Source: Baffinella frigidus | Taxonomy: Eukaryota; Cryptophyceae; Cryptomonadales; Baffinellaceae | DNA length: 13,736 nt | NCBI GenBank assembly: GCA_026770585.1 | Contig: MU646315.1 | Coordinates: 96,140-109,875 of the forward strand | Direction of reading: 5' to 3' | Shown: piece by piece, positions 12,401 to 13,736 of the stretch | Numbering within the stretch: position 1 is the first letter of the stretch | Layout of the letters: each line of letters starts with the position of its first letter | Translations under genes and position numbers: made by a program | The notes under the pieces: model-generated | Told to the model about the DNA's origin: nothing | The model's input: the letters and a program-made list of their open reading frames with translations, nothing else | Databases searched by the model: none

Positions 12401-13627
12401 AACCCTAAACCCTAAACCCTAAACCCTAAACCCTAAACGCCAAAAACCGAAAACCAAACACCAAACGCCAGACACCAAACGCCAAACACCAAACAACAAA
12501 CACCACCAAACACCAAACACCAAACACCGAACACCAAACCCAAACGCAGCATCATGGCCGCGATGCCCCCCGAGGCGGACCCCGAGCAAGAGCAGGTTTT
12601 TTGTGCCCCCATTAACCGCGAATAGCGTTGGTGTGCCCCCATTAACCGCGGATAGCGTTCTAGAACGTTCTAAAACGTTGTAGAACGTTGTAGACAGAGT
12701 TACAACATAGCGCACAGCATCACGGCCGAACGCAGCATCATGGCCGCCCTGCCCCCCAAGGTGGACCCTGAGCAAGAGCAGGGTGCGGGGGTTGGGTTGA
12801 GCGGGTTCAGGGTTCAGGGTTCAGGGTGTCTGGTTGAGGGTTGAGGGTTTAGGGTTCGGGTTGAGGGTTCACGTTTTGGAAAAGGTACCCCCTTTTTACC
12901 TGAGCAGGGGCAGGCAAGTCTGGGCTAGAGAGAGGGCGTGCCTTTGTTGTTTGGGGTTCGGGGTTTGGGGTGTATGGTTGGGACGGTACGAGTGGGGGTC
13001 TTGTTTTGGTGGATTCAGGAGTTACAACGGTTTTACCCGAGCAGTGGAATTGCGGTCACCACAATTCCATGGACCCGGTGGTTTGGGGTGTAAGGTTCGG
13101 ATGAAGGGTTGGGGTTTAAGTTCAGAATTACGGTGGGTTGGGGTTGAGGTTCAAGATTTACTCCGTTTTCACCATATTTTCCCCGTTGGACTCACCCCCA
13201 ACATTTACCCCGTTTTTAGCAGTGGATATTCACCCTCCGGGGTGGTTGCGGGCAGCTTGAGCCCTCCCGTCTCGTCACACCTCTCCCCCTAGCGTGAAAA
13301 GGTCGTGTTTGTCACCTTAACGACCCTTGCGTTCCCACCGATACTCAAACCCTTTTACCCGCGCAGGAGATGCGTGACGCGCAGCCGTGGCTCGATCAGG
13401 TAACCCCTCAACCCTAAACCCTCAACTCTAAACCCTCAACTCTGAACCCTAAATCCTAAATCCTGAACCCTGAACCCCAAGACCTAAACCCTAGACCCTA
13501 AACCCTAAACCCTGAACCCTAAAACCTGAACCCTAAAACCTGAACCCCAAACCATAAACAATAAACAATAAACCCTAAACGCCAAACCCTAACCCAGGGC
13601 TTTGAGCATGCAGGGGGCGCGAAACGC
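921..13627 (+). CDS. Bestrophin-like anion channel, split gene of 17 recognised exons, 3' partial
   Basis: Seen: 17 exons (921-992, 1627-1680, 2892-2984, 3602-3676, 4081-4115, 4912-4961, 5970-6076, 6429-6461, 7593-7677, 8505-8563, 8816-8866, 9871-9901, 10960-11063, 12220-12284, 12550-12595, 13367-13399, 13598-13627) join to 341 codons without a stop, with all intron phases matching. Family knowledge: bestrophins (RFP-TM/UPF0187) are pentameric membrane anion channels; algal and plant members sit in thylakoid or other membranes and pass chloride or bicarbonate. Landmarks in residue order: KGTMFR near 9-14, a first hydrophobic helix about 21-38, neck-type helix with LTFFLTFYSKEAYDRF about 62-78, RYMNAAH about 113-119, QPIPYVYGNF about 212-221, a hydrophobic stretch 222-238, and LGLQRLASQLQSPYG about 270-284 followed by HYEDM. 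The acidic clasp of animal bestrophins is reduced to the E-D of HYEDM. Introns are 198-1211 bases and mostly 7-bp repeats. The true N-terminus and targeting peptide are not seen; the gene continues beyond exon 17. Ion, compartment and function are inferred from family only. Confidence 0.72.
993..1600. repeat. Intron 1: CCCTGAA/CCCTAAA heptamers
   Basis: A pure CCCTGAA run (about 1070-1142) followed by degenerate CCCTAAA. Around 1233-1249, GTGATGCACATGGCAG before GTAAACCC resembles the exon 1 end and its donor. Confidence 0.85.
1627..1680 (+). CDS. Exon 2 (first membrane helix)
   Basis: Eighteen codons, phase 0 at both ends, reading VIIIFVFFRGFGIYESSQ. Joined to ITWL of exon 1 it completes a hydrophobic helix where bestrophins have transmembrane segment 1. 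The acceptor is TTGACCAG and the donor GTCTCA, which is weak. Confidence 0.66.
1681..2891. repeat. Intron 2: heptamers with unique islands
   Basis: Holds CCCGAAC heptamers (1690-1800), a 21-bp direct repeat (1932-1952 and 1955-1975), two similar segments with CGGTTCA-RGTTCT and ATACCC (about 1820-1850, 2008-2045), unique DNA 2085-2260, and CCCTAAA/CCCTCAA runs 2280-2760. A small hairpin CCACGACA...TGTCGTGG lies near 2794-2813. No coding sequence seen. Confidence 0.75.
2892..2984 (+). CDS. Exon 3 (neck helix)
   Basis: Thirty-one codons ending LGVVLTFFLTFYSKE. It matches the bestrophin neck helix pattern 'LG-hydrophobic-F-L-x-F-x-(N/K)-x-A-Y-x-R-(F/W)', which exon 4 completes with AYDRF. The acceptor is AATGCAG. 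After the last in-frame codon the donor is GCACAC, i.e. a GC-AG intron; no usable GT is visible nearby that keeps the frame. Confidence 0.68.
3077..3185. mobile_element. Fold-back (MITE-like) element 1
   Basis: Perfect 18-bp inverted arms CAACGAAATTTACTACAC (3098-3115) and complement (3148-3165), with weaker outer pairing around TTAATTGCG and CACAATTGA. AT-rich, no ORF. Shares the arm core AAATTTACTACAC with element 2. Confidence 0.7.
3225..3310. repeat. Inverted heptamer run (GGGTTTA)
   Basis: GGGTTTAGGG-type repeats in the orientation opposite to most of the window, within intron 3. Short AAACCACCA repeats follow at 3470-3530. Confidence 0.8.
3602..3676 (+). CDS. Exon 4 (post-neck cytosolic helix)
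   Basis: Twenty-five codons starting AYDRFKTQWRVG and ending LDIAML. The acceptor is GGGCAG and the donor GTTCGA. It sits directly after the neck helix in bestrophins (compare AYDRWWE in bacterial and plant members). A shorter copy of its 3' two thirds lies at 3852-3907 with donor GTACGA. Confidence 0.68.
3680..4070. repeat. Intron 4: CCCGAAA heptamers around the exon 4 copy
   Basis: CCCGAAA and CCCGGAG units flank the exon 4 copy. Between them, 3757-3850 holds GGAGCC followed by GTCAACTTTTGAC, similar to an arm of the fold-back element at 11268-11437. Confidence 0.75.
3852..3907 (+). pseudogene. Partial copy of exon 4
   Basis: Reads WSVGTVVEERVLDIAML, matching the end of exon 4, followed by the donor-like GTACGAACCCC and the same GAAACCCGGAGCCC-type flank. 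The 5' part (AYDRFKT) and an AG acceptor are missing, so it is unlikely to be spliced as a full replacement for exon 4. Confidence 0.65.
4081..4115 (+). CDS. Exon 5 (35 bases)
   Basis: Reads VRAAFPDDVGD plus two bases of the next Arg codon. The acceptor is TTAACCAG; the donor GTTCATCC repeats the first eight bases of exon 6. The phase fits exon 4 (phase 0) and exon 6 (phase 2). Algal bestrophins often have a variable insert here before the R-Y-x-N-x-A-H motif, so this micro-exon is plausible but has no motif of its own. Confidence 0.55.
4116..4900. repeat. Intron 5: mixed heptamers
   Basis: CCCGAAA, CCCTGTA (a tandem run about 4558-4600), CCCTAAA (4650-4730) and degenerate variants. No gene or unique island of note. 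Confidence 0.85.
4912..4961 (+). CDS. Exon 6, copy 1 (RYMNAAH motif)
   Basis: Fifty bases reading (R)FIRYMNAAHCMAFCGA(G). The acceptor is GTACGCCAG and the donor GTACAC. R-Y-x-N-x-A-H matches the conserved 'RYxNxAH' stretch of bestrophins. Three further copies follow downstream; only copy 4 (5501-5550) has the same length and both splice signals. Confidence 0.66.
4978..5055 (+). repeat. CATTAACCGCGG/TTCTAGAA element, copy R1
   Basis: CAGTGACCGCGGATAGCG, then AATGTTCTAGAATCC, CGCAGATAGCG and two TTCTAGAA palindromes. It ends CTAGAATCCGCCAAA. Lies between exon 6 copies 1 and 2. Confidence 0.75.
5066..5113 (+). pseudogene. Exon 6, copy 2
   Basis: Reads RYMNAAHCMAFCGA with a good donor GTAACT. 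Aligned with copy 4, the acceptor AACCAG has become AACGGG, so canonical splicing at that point is lost. It follows a CATTAACCGCGG/TTCTAGAA-type element. Confidence 0.62.
5160..5335. repeat. CACTAGA and CACTAAA heptamer arrays
   Basis: ACACTAG units (about 5165-5250), then AACACTA and CCCTAAA units up to exon 6 copy 3. A clean example of stepwise change of the 7-bp unit. Confidence 0.9.
5336..5369 (+). pseudogene. Exon 6, copy 3 (5' truncated)
   Basis: Only the last 34 bases remain (AACGCCGCACTTTGCATGG onward), joined directly to a CCCTAAA array on the left. The donor GTAACC is intact. There is no acceptor beyond the repeat itself. Confidence 0.6.
5386..5491 (+). repeat. CATTAACCGCGG/TTCTAGAA element, copy R2
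   Basis: Two TGTGCCCCCAWTA units, CGCGGATAGCG, then four TTCTAGAA palindromes. Lies between exon 6 copies 3 and 4. Confidence 0.75.
5501..5550 (+). CDS. Exon 6, copy 4 (possible alternative exon)
   Basis: Fifty bases, the same length and phase as copy 1, with acceptor AACCAG and donor GTCAAT. Reads QERYMNIAHCMVSCGA, so it differs at the first residues and in the helix. It could replace copy 1 without breaking the frame; using both would add 50 bases and shift it. The weak donor (GTCAAT) counts against use. Confidence 0.5.
5551..5969. other. End of intron 6, AT-rich island
   Basis: Degenerate heptamers, then 5815-5960 is strongly AT-rich with repeated AAAATTGAATTCATTAAT-like units in direct and inverted orientation. 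Unlike all surrounding DNA; possibly the remains of a mobile element. No gene. Confidence 0.55.
5970..6076 (+). CDS. Exon 7
   Basis: The longest exon (107 bases). Reads DCTQGTYTDENFFGHMNRVY onward and ends ARIREIG. The acceptor is GGGGGCAG and the donor GTAACCCC. Phase 1 in, phase 0 out. GC-rich with ordinary codon use, unlike the AT-rich DNA just upstream (5815-5960). It fills the cytosolic region after the RYMNAAH helix. Confidence 0.68.
6085..6415. repeat. Intron 7: CCCTAAA/CCCTCAA/CCTAAAA repeats
   Basis: Heptamers fill nearly the whole 352-base intron, with a 7-bp CCTAAAA run near 6335-6360. Confidence 0.88.
6429..6461 (+). CDS. Exon 8 (33 bases)
   Basis: Reads GVHEIMAWCVQ. The AG at 6427-6428 is chosen over the CAG at 6421-6423 because only it keeps frame with exon 7; the donor is GTACGT. 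Joined to exon 9 (IVETQRKGG) it gives the 'W-x-x-(x)-(I/V)-V-E-x-Q-R-x-G' pattern of bestrophins. Confidence 0.62.
6462..6860. other. Intron 8, first part: non-heptamer sequence
   Basis: 6470-6600 has diverged TTGACACCAGTTGC/TTACACCAATTGCG units akin to the hairpin cluster at 125-285. 6600-6740 is unique DNA with ATTC(C)TCAAATGTCGATCC repeats. No gene recognised. Confidence 0.5.
6867..6984. mobile_element. Fold-back (MITE-like) element 2
   Basis: Outer arms GGTTTTAATTTAAA (6867-6880) and complement (6971-6984); inner arms AAATTTACTACACG (6895-6908) and CGTGTAGTAATTTTT (6941-6955). Related to element 1 by the AAATTTACTACAC core; no ORF. Confidence 0.72.
7025..7315. repeat. CCCTAAA and CCCTAAT heptamers
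   Basis: CCCTAAA, then a CCCTAAT run (about 7120-7195), then degenerate C-rich repeats. Confidence 0.85.
7313..7345 (+). pseudogene. Possible diverged remnant of exon 9
   Basis: AGCAAGCGCGGGTTCCTGGG resembles the middle of exon 9 (CGCAAGGGGGGTTTCCTGG). It has gaps and no clear splice sites. It would be another exon duplication relic if real. Confidence 0.25.
7386..7506. repeat. Minisatellite, GGAGGTGGCTGATATA units
   Basis: Five to six units of about 20-23 bases sharing GGCTGATATA or GACTGATA; the central ones read ACGGAGGTGGCTGATATA. Confidence 0.75.
7593..7677 (+). CDS. Exon 9
   Basis: Twenty-eight codons plus one base, starting IVETQRKGGFLEEMSG and ending MQFRS. The acceptor is GAAACAG and the donor GTACAACC, after which CCCGAAA/CAGAAAC heptamers start. 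An ATG at 7584 lies just before it but belongs to the intron in this model. Confidence 0.68.
7678..8290. repeat. Intron 9: successive heptamer arrays
   Basis: CCCGAAA (7690-7765), CCAGAAA (7766-7825), degenerate, then ACACCAC (8010-8065), ACACCCC (8070-8120) and CCCCAAA units. Each block is homogeneous. These create the repetitive minus-strand frames rich in Gly, Phe, Val and Trp, which I do not regard as genes. Confidence 0.88.
8299..8350 (+). pseudogene. Exon 10, copy 1 (broken)
   Basis: Starts like exon 10 (GGATCGAGACGATATACGCG) after an ATAG acceptor, but changes KQPIPY to KVPIP followed by a TAG stop, and lacks the exon end. It is separated from the intact copy by a minus-strand CATTAACCGCGG-type element. 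Confidence 0.68.
8354..8480 (-). repeat. CATTAACCGCGG/TTCTAGAA element, copy R3 (inverted)
   Basis: On the minus strand: three CATTAACCGCGGAT units, then GTTCTAGAC and TCCGCCAAA, the same end as R1. Lies between the two exon 10 copies. Confidence 0.75.
8505..8563 (+). CDS. Exon 10 (PIPY helix start)
   Basis: Fifty-nine bases reading (G)IETIYAHHKQPIPYVYGNF. The acceptor is CATCACAG and the donor GTACAC. 'P-(I/F)-P-x-x-Y' at the start of a membrane helix is a strong bestrophin landmark. Phase 1 in, phase 0 out. Confidence 0.7.
8570..8815. other. Intron 10: degenerate heptamers
   Basis: A 252-base intron with faint CCCTCAA-like units and AT-richer 8600-8680. Nothing else seen. Confidence 0.6.
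8816..8866 (+). CDS. Exon 11 (membrane helix)
   Basis: Seventeen codons, VYTITLVYLPLFSYAVA, a continuous hydrophobic segment following QPIPYVYGNF as in bestrophins. The acceptor is CATGGCAG and the donor GTGCCT. It is immediately followed by a tandem CATTAACCGCGG-type element and then by a degenerate second copy. Confidence 0.68.
8886..9036 (+). repeat. CATTAACCGCGG/TTCTAGAA element, copy R4
   Basis: Three GTGCCCCCATTAACCG units of about 29 bases, then several GTTCTAGA palindromes. Lies between exon 11 and its broken copy, and reads directly into that copy. Confidence 0.78.
9035..9082 (+). pseudogene. Exon 11, copy 2 (broken splice sites)
   Basis: Reads TITLVYLPLLAYAVA, close to exon 11, but the acceptor side is fused to a TTCTAGA tract and the donor GCGGTGCC has become GCGTTTCC. 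The protein sequence is conserved while both splice signals are damaged. Confidence 0.66.
9083..9450. repeat. Intron 11, middle: unique DNA then CCCTCAA array
   Basis: 9083-9215 is unique with CTCAACACT repeats and a short CT run; 9235-9330 degenerate; 9335-9448 is a CCCTCAA/CTCTCAA array. Confidence 0.8.
9228..9235 (+). pseudogene. Trace of exon 12 (first 8 bases)
   Basis: TCTAGAG followed by GTGAACAG, the same acceptor and start as exon 12 copies, then directly heptamer repeat. It is very short, so the call rests on the matching context. Confidence 0.3.
9453..9483 (+). CDS. Exon 12, copy A (alternative, GC donor)
   Basis: Thirty-one bases, VNSSPSELAP plus one base; the acceptor is CAAACAG and the donor is GCGAGA instead of GTGAGA. 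Same length and phase as copy B, so it is exchangeable with it if GC donors are used. Confidence 0.42.
9484..9860. other. Non-repetitive island inside intron 11
   Basis: About 370 bases of GC-rich unique DNA with no heptamers. An 83-codon plus frame and a 134-codon minus frame overlap here but show no family I recognise. GTTACGTAAC is a 10-bp palindrome near 9744. Could be captured sequence. Confidence 0.35.
9871..9901 (+). CDS. Exon 12, copy B
   Basis: Thirty-one bases, VNISSSELAP plus one base. The acceptor is CTCGGAG and the donor GTGAGA, the strongest of the copies. It links the exon 11 helix to GSVAFFFS of exon 13 in frame. The 14 bases before it (CTCGCCCTCGGAG) look like a piece of copy A fused to copy B. 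Confidence 0.58.
9902..10678. repeat. Intron 12: inverted heptamers (AGGGTTC)
   Basis: GGGTTCA/GGGTTTA units (9922-9985, 10255-10470) run opposite to most of the window. GTTACGAGCCCCTATTGC-like segments at about 9990 and 10219 (and 9500) recur after exon 12 copies, showing that intron flanks were duplicated too. Confidence 0.8.
10036..10070 (+). pseudogene. Exon 12, copy C (broken)
   Basis: Begins GTGAACATCTCG as copy B but then has CGCTAG, an in-frame stop, with the rest rearranged, ending CCGGCGAGAAC. It has an acceptor-like GGAG but no usable donor. Confidence 0.55.
10679..10734 (+). pseudogene. Exon 13, copy 1 (5' half)
   Basis: Reads SVAFFLSIHFTIVF, as exon 13, after a good acceptor CCCGCAG. 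It then skips the NTFFV part, reads LGLD and diverges, so LASQLQSPY is missing. Confidence 0.6.
10735..10959. other. Unique DNA between exon 13 copies
   Basis: Contains CACGAC...GTCGTG (10787-10813 region), a TTC microsatellite (about 10852-10869), and a minus-strand open frame with GLGPFYRDFKRLIKK and FDVTNCRRHDFNMV. I do not recognise a family; a decayed mobile-element frame is possible. Confidence 0.3.
10960..11063 (+). CDS. Exon 13 (helix plus LASQLQSPY motif)
   Basis: 104 bases reading (G)SVAFFFSIHFTIVFFNTFF onward, then LGLQRLASQLQSPY. The acceptor is CTCCCAG and the donor GTAACT. Joined to exon 14 it gives SPYGAHYEDM, the algal version of the bestrophin signature 'G-L-x-x-(I/L)-A-x-x-L-x-x-P-(F/Y)-G'. 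Five partial copies of its 3' half follow within 1.1 kb. Confidence 0.72.
11149..11210 (+). pseudogene. Exon 13 3'-half, copy 2
   Basis: Reads ILVLGLQRLASQLQSPY with donor GTACGA. The left part is CAACACCGTGATC in place of CAACACTTTCTTC, and no acceptor keeps the full helix. It is preceded by a shared flank (CCGACACC...CCGGAATCCCC) also found before copy 4. Confidence 0.66.
11268..11437. mobile_element. Fold-back (MITE-like) element 3
   Basis: A near-complete palindrome of about 170 bases. Outer arms GAGAAGTTGGCCAC and GTGGCCAACTTCTC; inner arms ATTGGAGCCATTTTGTCAAC and the near-complement GTTGACAAAACGGCTCCAAT. Ends GAGCG.../...CGCTC. No ORF. Confidence 0.8.
11508..11565 (+). pseudogene. Exon 13 3'-half, copy 3
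   Basis: Reads FFVLGLQQLASLLQSPY, then donor-like GTCAAC. It starts at CAACACTTTCTTT out of heptamer-like DNA, without a clear acceptor. Confidence 0.62.
11572..11685. repeat. CCCTACA heptamer array
   Basis: About 12 units of CCCTACA with a few CCCTGCA; it sits between exon 13 copies 3 and 4. Confidence 0.9.
11764..11818 (+). pseudogene. Exon 13 3'-half, copy 4
   Basis: CTGCAGCGTCTCGCCTCCC and the remainder encode LQRLASQLQSPY, then GTGAAC. The upstream flank matches that of copy 2, so exon part and intron flank were copied together. Confidence 0.62.
11845..11862 (+). pseudogene. Exon 13 fragment, copy 5
   Basis: AGCTGCAGCGTCCCTAT followed by GTACAC: the motif ends fused with the centre deleted. 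Only 18 bases. Confidence 0.45.
12060..12085 (+). pseudogene. Exon 13 fragment, copy 6
   Basis: CGCCTCGCAGCTGCGGAGCC and the following CCTTAC resemble the exon 13 end with small deletions, and a GTAAAC donor follows. It lies just upstream of a CATTAACCGCGG-type element. Confidence 0.5.
12112..12175 (+). repeat. CATTAACCGCGG/TTCTAGAA element, copy R5
   Basis: Two units with AACCGCGGATAGCGTTC, then one TTCTAGAA. Just upstream of exon 14; with R6 it brackets exons 14-15. Confidence 0.75.
12220..12284 (+). CDS. Exon 14
   Basis: Reads GAHYEDMAVLTNIAHTITAA plus R and two bases of the next codon. The acceptor is TTTCACAG and the donor GTAAGC, the best in the window. HYEDM follows SPYG, where other bestrophins have an acidic calcium-clasp-like stretch. 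Confidence 0.7.
12285..12549. repeat. Intron 14: CCCCAAA, CCCTAAA and ACACCAA repeats
   Basis: 265 bases made of 7-bp repeats: CCCCAAA (12310-12385), CCCTAAA (12400-12440), ACACCAA (12440-12540). CGCAG occurs just before the donor and again as the acceptor. Confidence 0.88.
12550..12595 (+). CDS. Exon 15
   Basis: One base completes a Ser codon, then IMAAMPPEADPEQEQ. The acceptor is AAACGCAG and the donor GTTTTT is weak. The join with exon 14 is confirmed inside the window: a second copy (12703-12781) has the same two exons already joined. Confidence 0.7.
12601..12696 (+). repeat. CATTAACCGCGG/TTCTAGAA element, copy R6
   Basis: Two GTGCCCCCATTAACCGCG units, then TTCTAGAA and degenerate ACGTTGTAGA units. 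Lies between exon 15 and the joined second copy. Confidence 0.78.
12703..12781 (+). pseudogene. Second copy of exons 14-15, joined without intron
   Basis: Reads NIAHSITAERSIMAALPPK then VDPEQEQ without a gap, whereas copy 1 has a 265-base intron after ACGCAG. The first 28-30 bases of exon 14 (GAHYEDMAVL) are missing, replaced by a TTGTAGA/TTCTAGA tract. The end has GGTGCG where exon 15 has GTTTTT. Confidence 0.7.
12782..13366. other. Intron 15: inverted heptamers and acceptor-like copies
   Basis: AGGGTTC units at 12795-12870 and loosely to 13165. CCTTTTTACCTGAGCAG (12890-12907), GGTTTTACCCGAGCAG (13029-13044) and CGTTTTTAGCAG (13211-13222) resemble the real acceptor of exon 16. A 25-base palindrome spans 13045-13069. 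The 152-codon plus frame here looks non-coding. Confidence 0.6.
13367..13399 (+). CDS. Exon 16
   Basis: Eleven codons, EMRDAQPWLDQ, phase 0. The acceptor is TTTTACCCGCGCAG, the most pyrimidine-rich of the set, and the donor is GTAACC. Part of the soluble C-terminal tail. Confidence 0.6.
13400..13597. repeat. Intron 16: CCCTAAA/CCCTGAA repeats
   Basis: A 198-base intron almost entirely of degenerate heptamers. Confidence 0.88.
13598..13627 (+). CDS. Exon 17 (last seen; gene continues)
   Basis: Ten codons, GFEHAGGAKR, phase 0. The acceptor is CTAACCCAG and the donor GTGAGC. Reading on without splicing reaches a stop inside the CCCTAAA array after nine more codons, so a terminal exon cannot be fully excluded. 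Confidence 0.55.
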
Positions 13628-13736
13628 GTGAGCCTCCCCCTAAACCCTAAACCCTAAACCCTAAACCCTAAACCCTAAACCCTAAACCCTAAACCCTAAA
13701 CCCTAAACCACAAACCCTAAACCCTGAACCCTAAAC
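13628..13736. repeat. CCCTAAA array at window end
   Basis: About nine perfect CCCTAAA units then variants, starting just after the exon 17 donor. Probably the start of intron 17. Confidence 0.88.

Noticed and set aside
12121-12660. CRISPR-like array from evenly spaced CCGCGGATAGCG
   Set aside because: Only 2-3 units per site, no spacers, scattered in introns of a eukaryotic gene.
12834-13292. 152-codon plus-strand frame in intron 15
   Set aside because: Largely inverted heptamers and acceptor-like copies; no family resemblance, and it would interrupt the gene between exons 15 and 16.
13628-13736. Chromosome end (telomere) at the right edge
   Set aside because: The strand is wrong: a right-hand telomere would read TTTAGGG on this strand. 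The array follows a splice donor and ends in degenerate units.

Overview
The window looks like nuclear DNA of a eukaryotic alga. It has many short GT-AG exons, no bacterial-style gene packing, and long stretches of degenerate 7-bp repeats related to the plant/algal telomere unit TTTAGGG (mostly read here as CCCTAAA, CCCTGAA, CCCTCAA or CCCGAAA). The lineage cannot be fixed from sequence alone. A prasinophyte-type green alga such as Cymbomonas is my weak guess.

Main result: read by hand, the window contains one split plus-strand gene covering most of its length (about 921 to 13627 and beyond). I find 17 small coding exons of 30 to 107 bases, 1023 bases in all. Joined, they give 341 in-frame codons with every intron phase compatible. 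The predicted protein resembles the bestrophin / RFP-TM anion-channel family (UPF0187), here an algal type. The family landmarks appear in the right order: an N-terminal 'KGTMFR...REW' block leading into the first membrane helix, the neck helix followed by 'AYDRF', 'RYMNAAH', the 'QPIPYVYGNF' helix start, and the 'GLQRLASQLQSPYG' block followed by an acidic 'HYEDM' segment. None of the long open reading frames shows this gene. They are mostly artefacts of the 7-bp repeats (Gly-Phe-Arg-Val-type repeats on the minus strand).

Layout: 1-400, hairpin cluster and start of heptamer repeats. 400-920, unassigned 5' region. 921-1680, exons 1-2. 2892-3676, exons 3-4. 4081-5550, exon 5 and a four-copy exon 6 cluster. 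5970-7677, exons 7-9. 8299-9082, exons 10-11 with degenerate twins. 9228-10070, exon 12 copies. 10679-12085, exon 13 and a tandem series of copies of its 3' half. 12220-12781, exons 14-15 plus a second copy in which the two exons are already joined. 13367-13627, exons 16-17. The last exon ends at a good donor, so the gene continues past the window.

What stands out is exon duplication. Exons 4, 6, 10, 11, 12, 13 and 14-15 each have extra, mostly broken copies. Five of these duplications lie beside a recurring sequence made of tandem 'CATTAACCGCGGATAGCG' units followed by 'TTCTAGAA' palindromes. Two introns have direct repeats at their ends, and one exon pair occurs both with and without its intron, so recent intron gain or loss is visible inside the window. 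Three fold-back (MITE-like) elements sit in introns.
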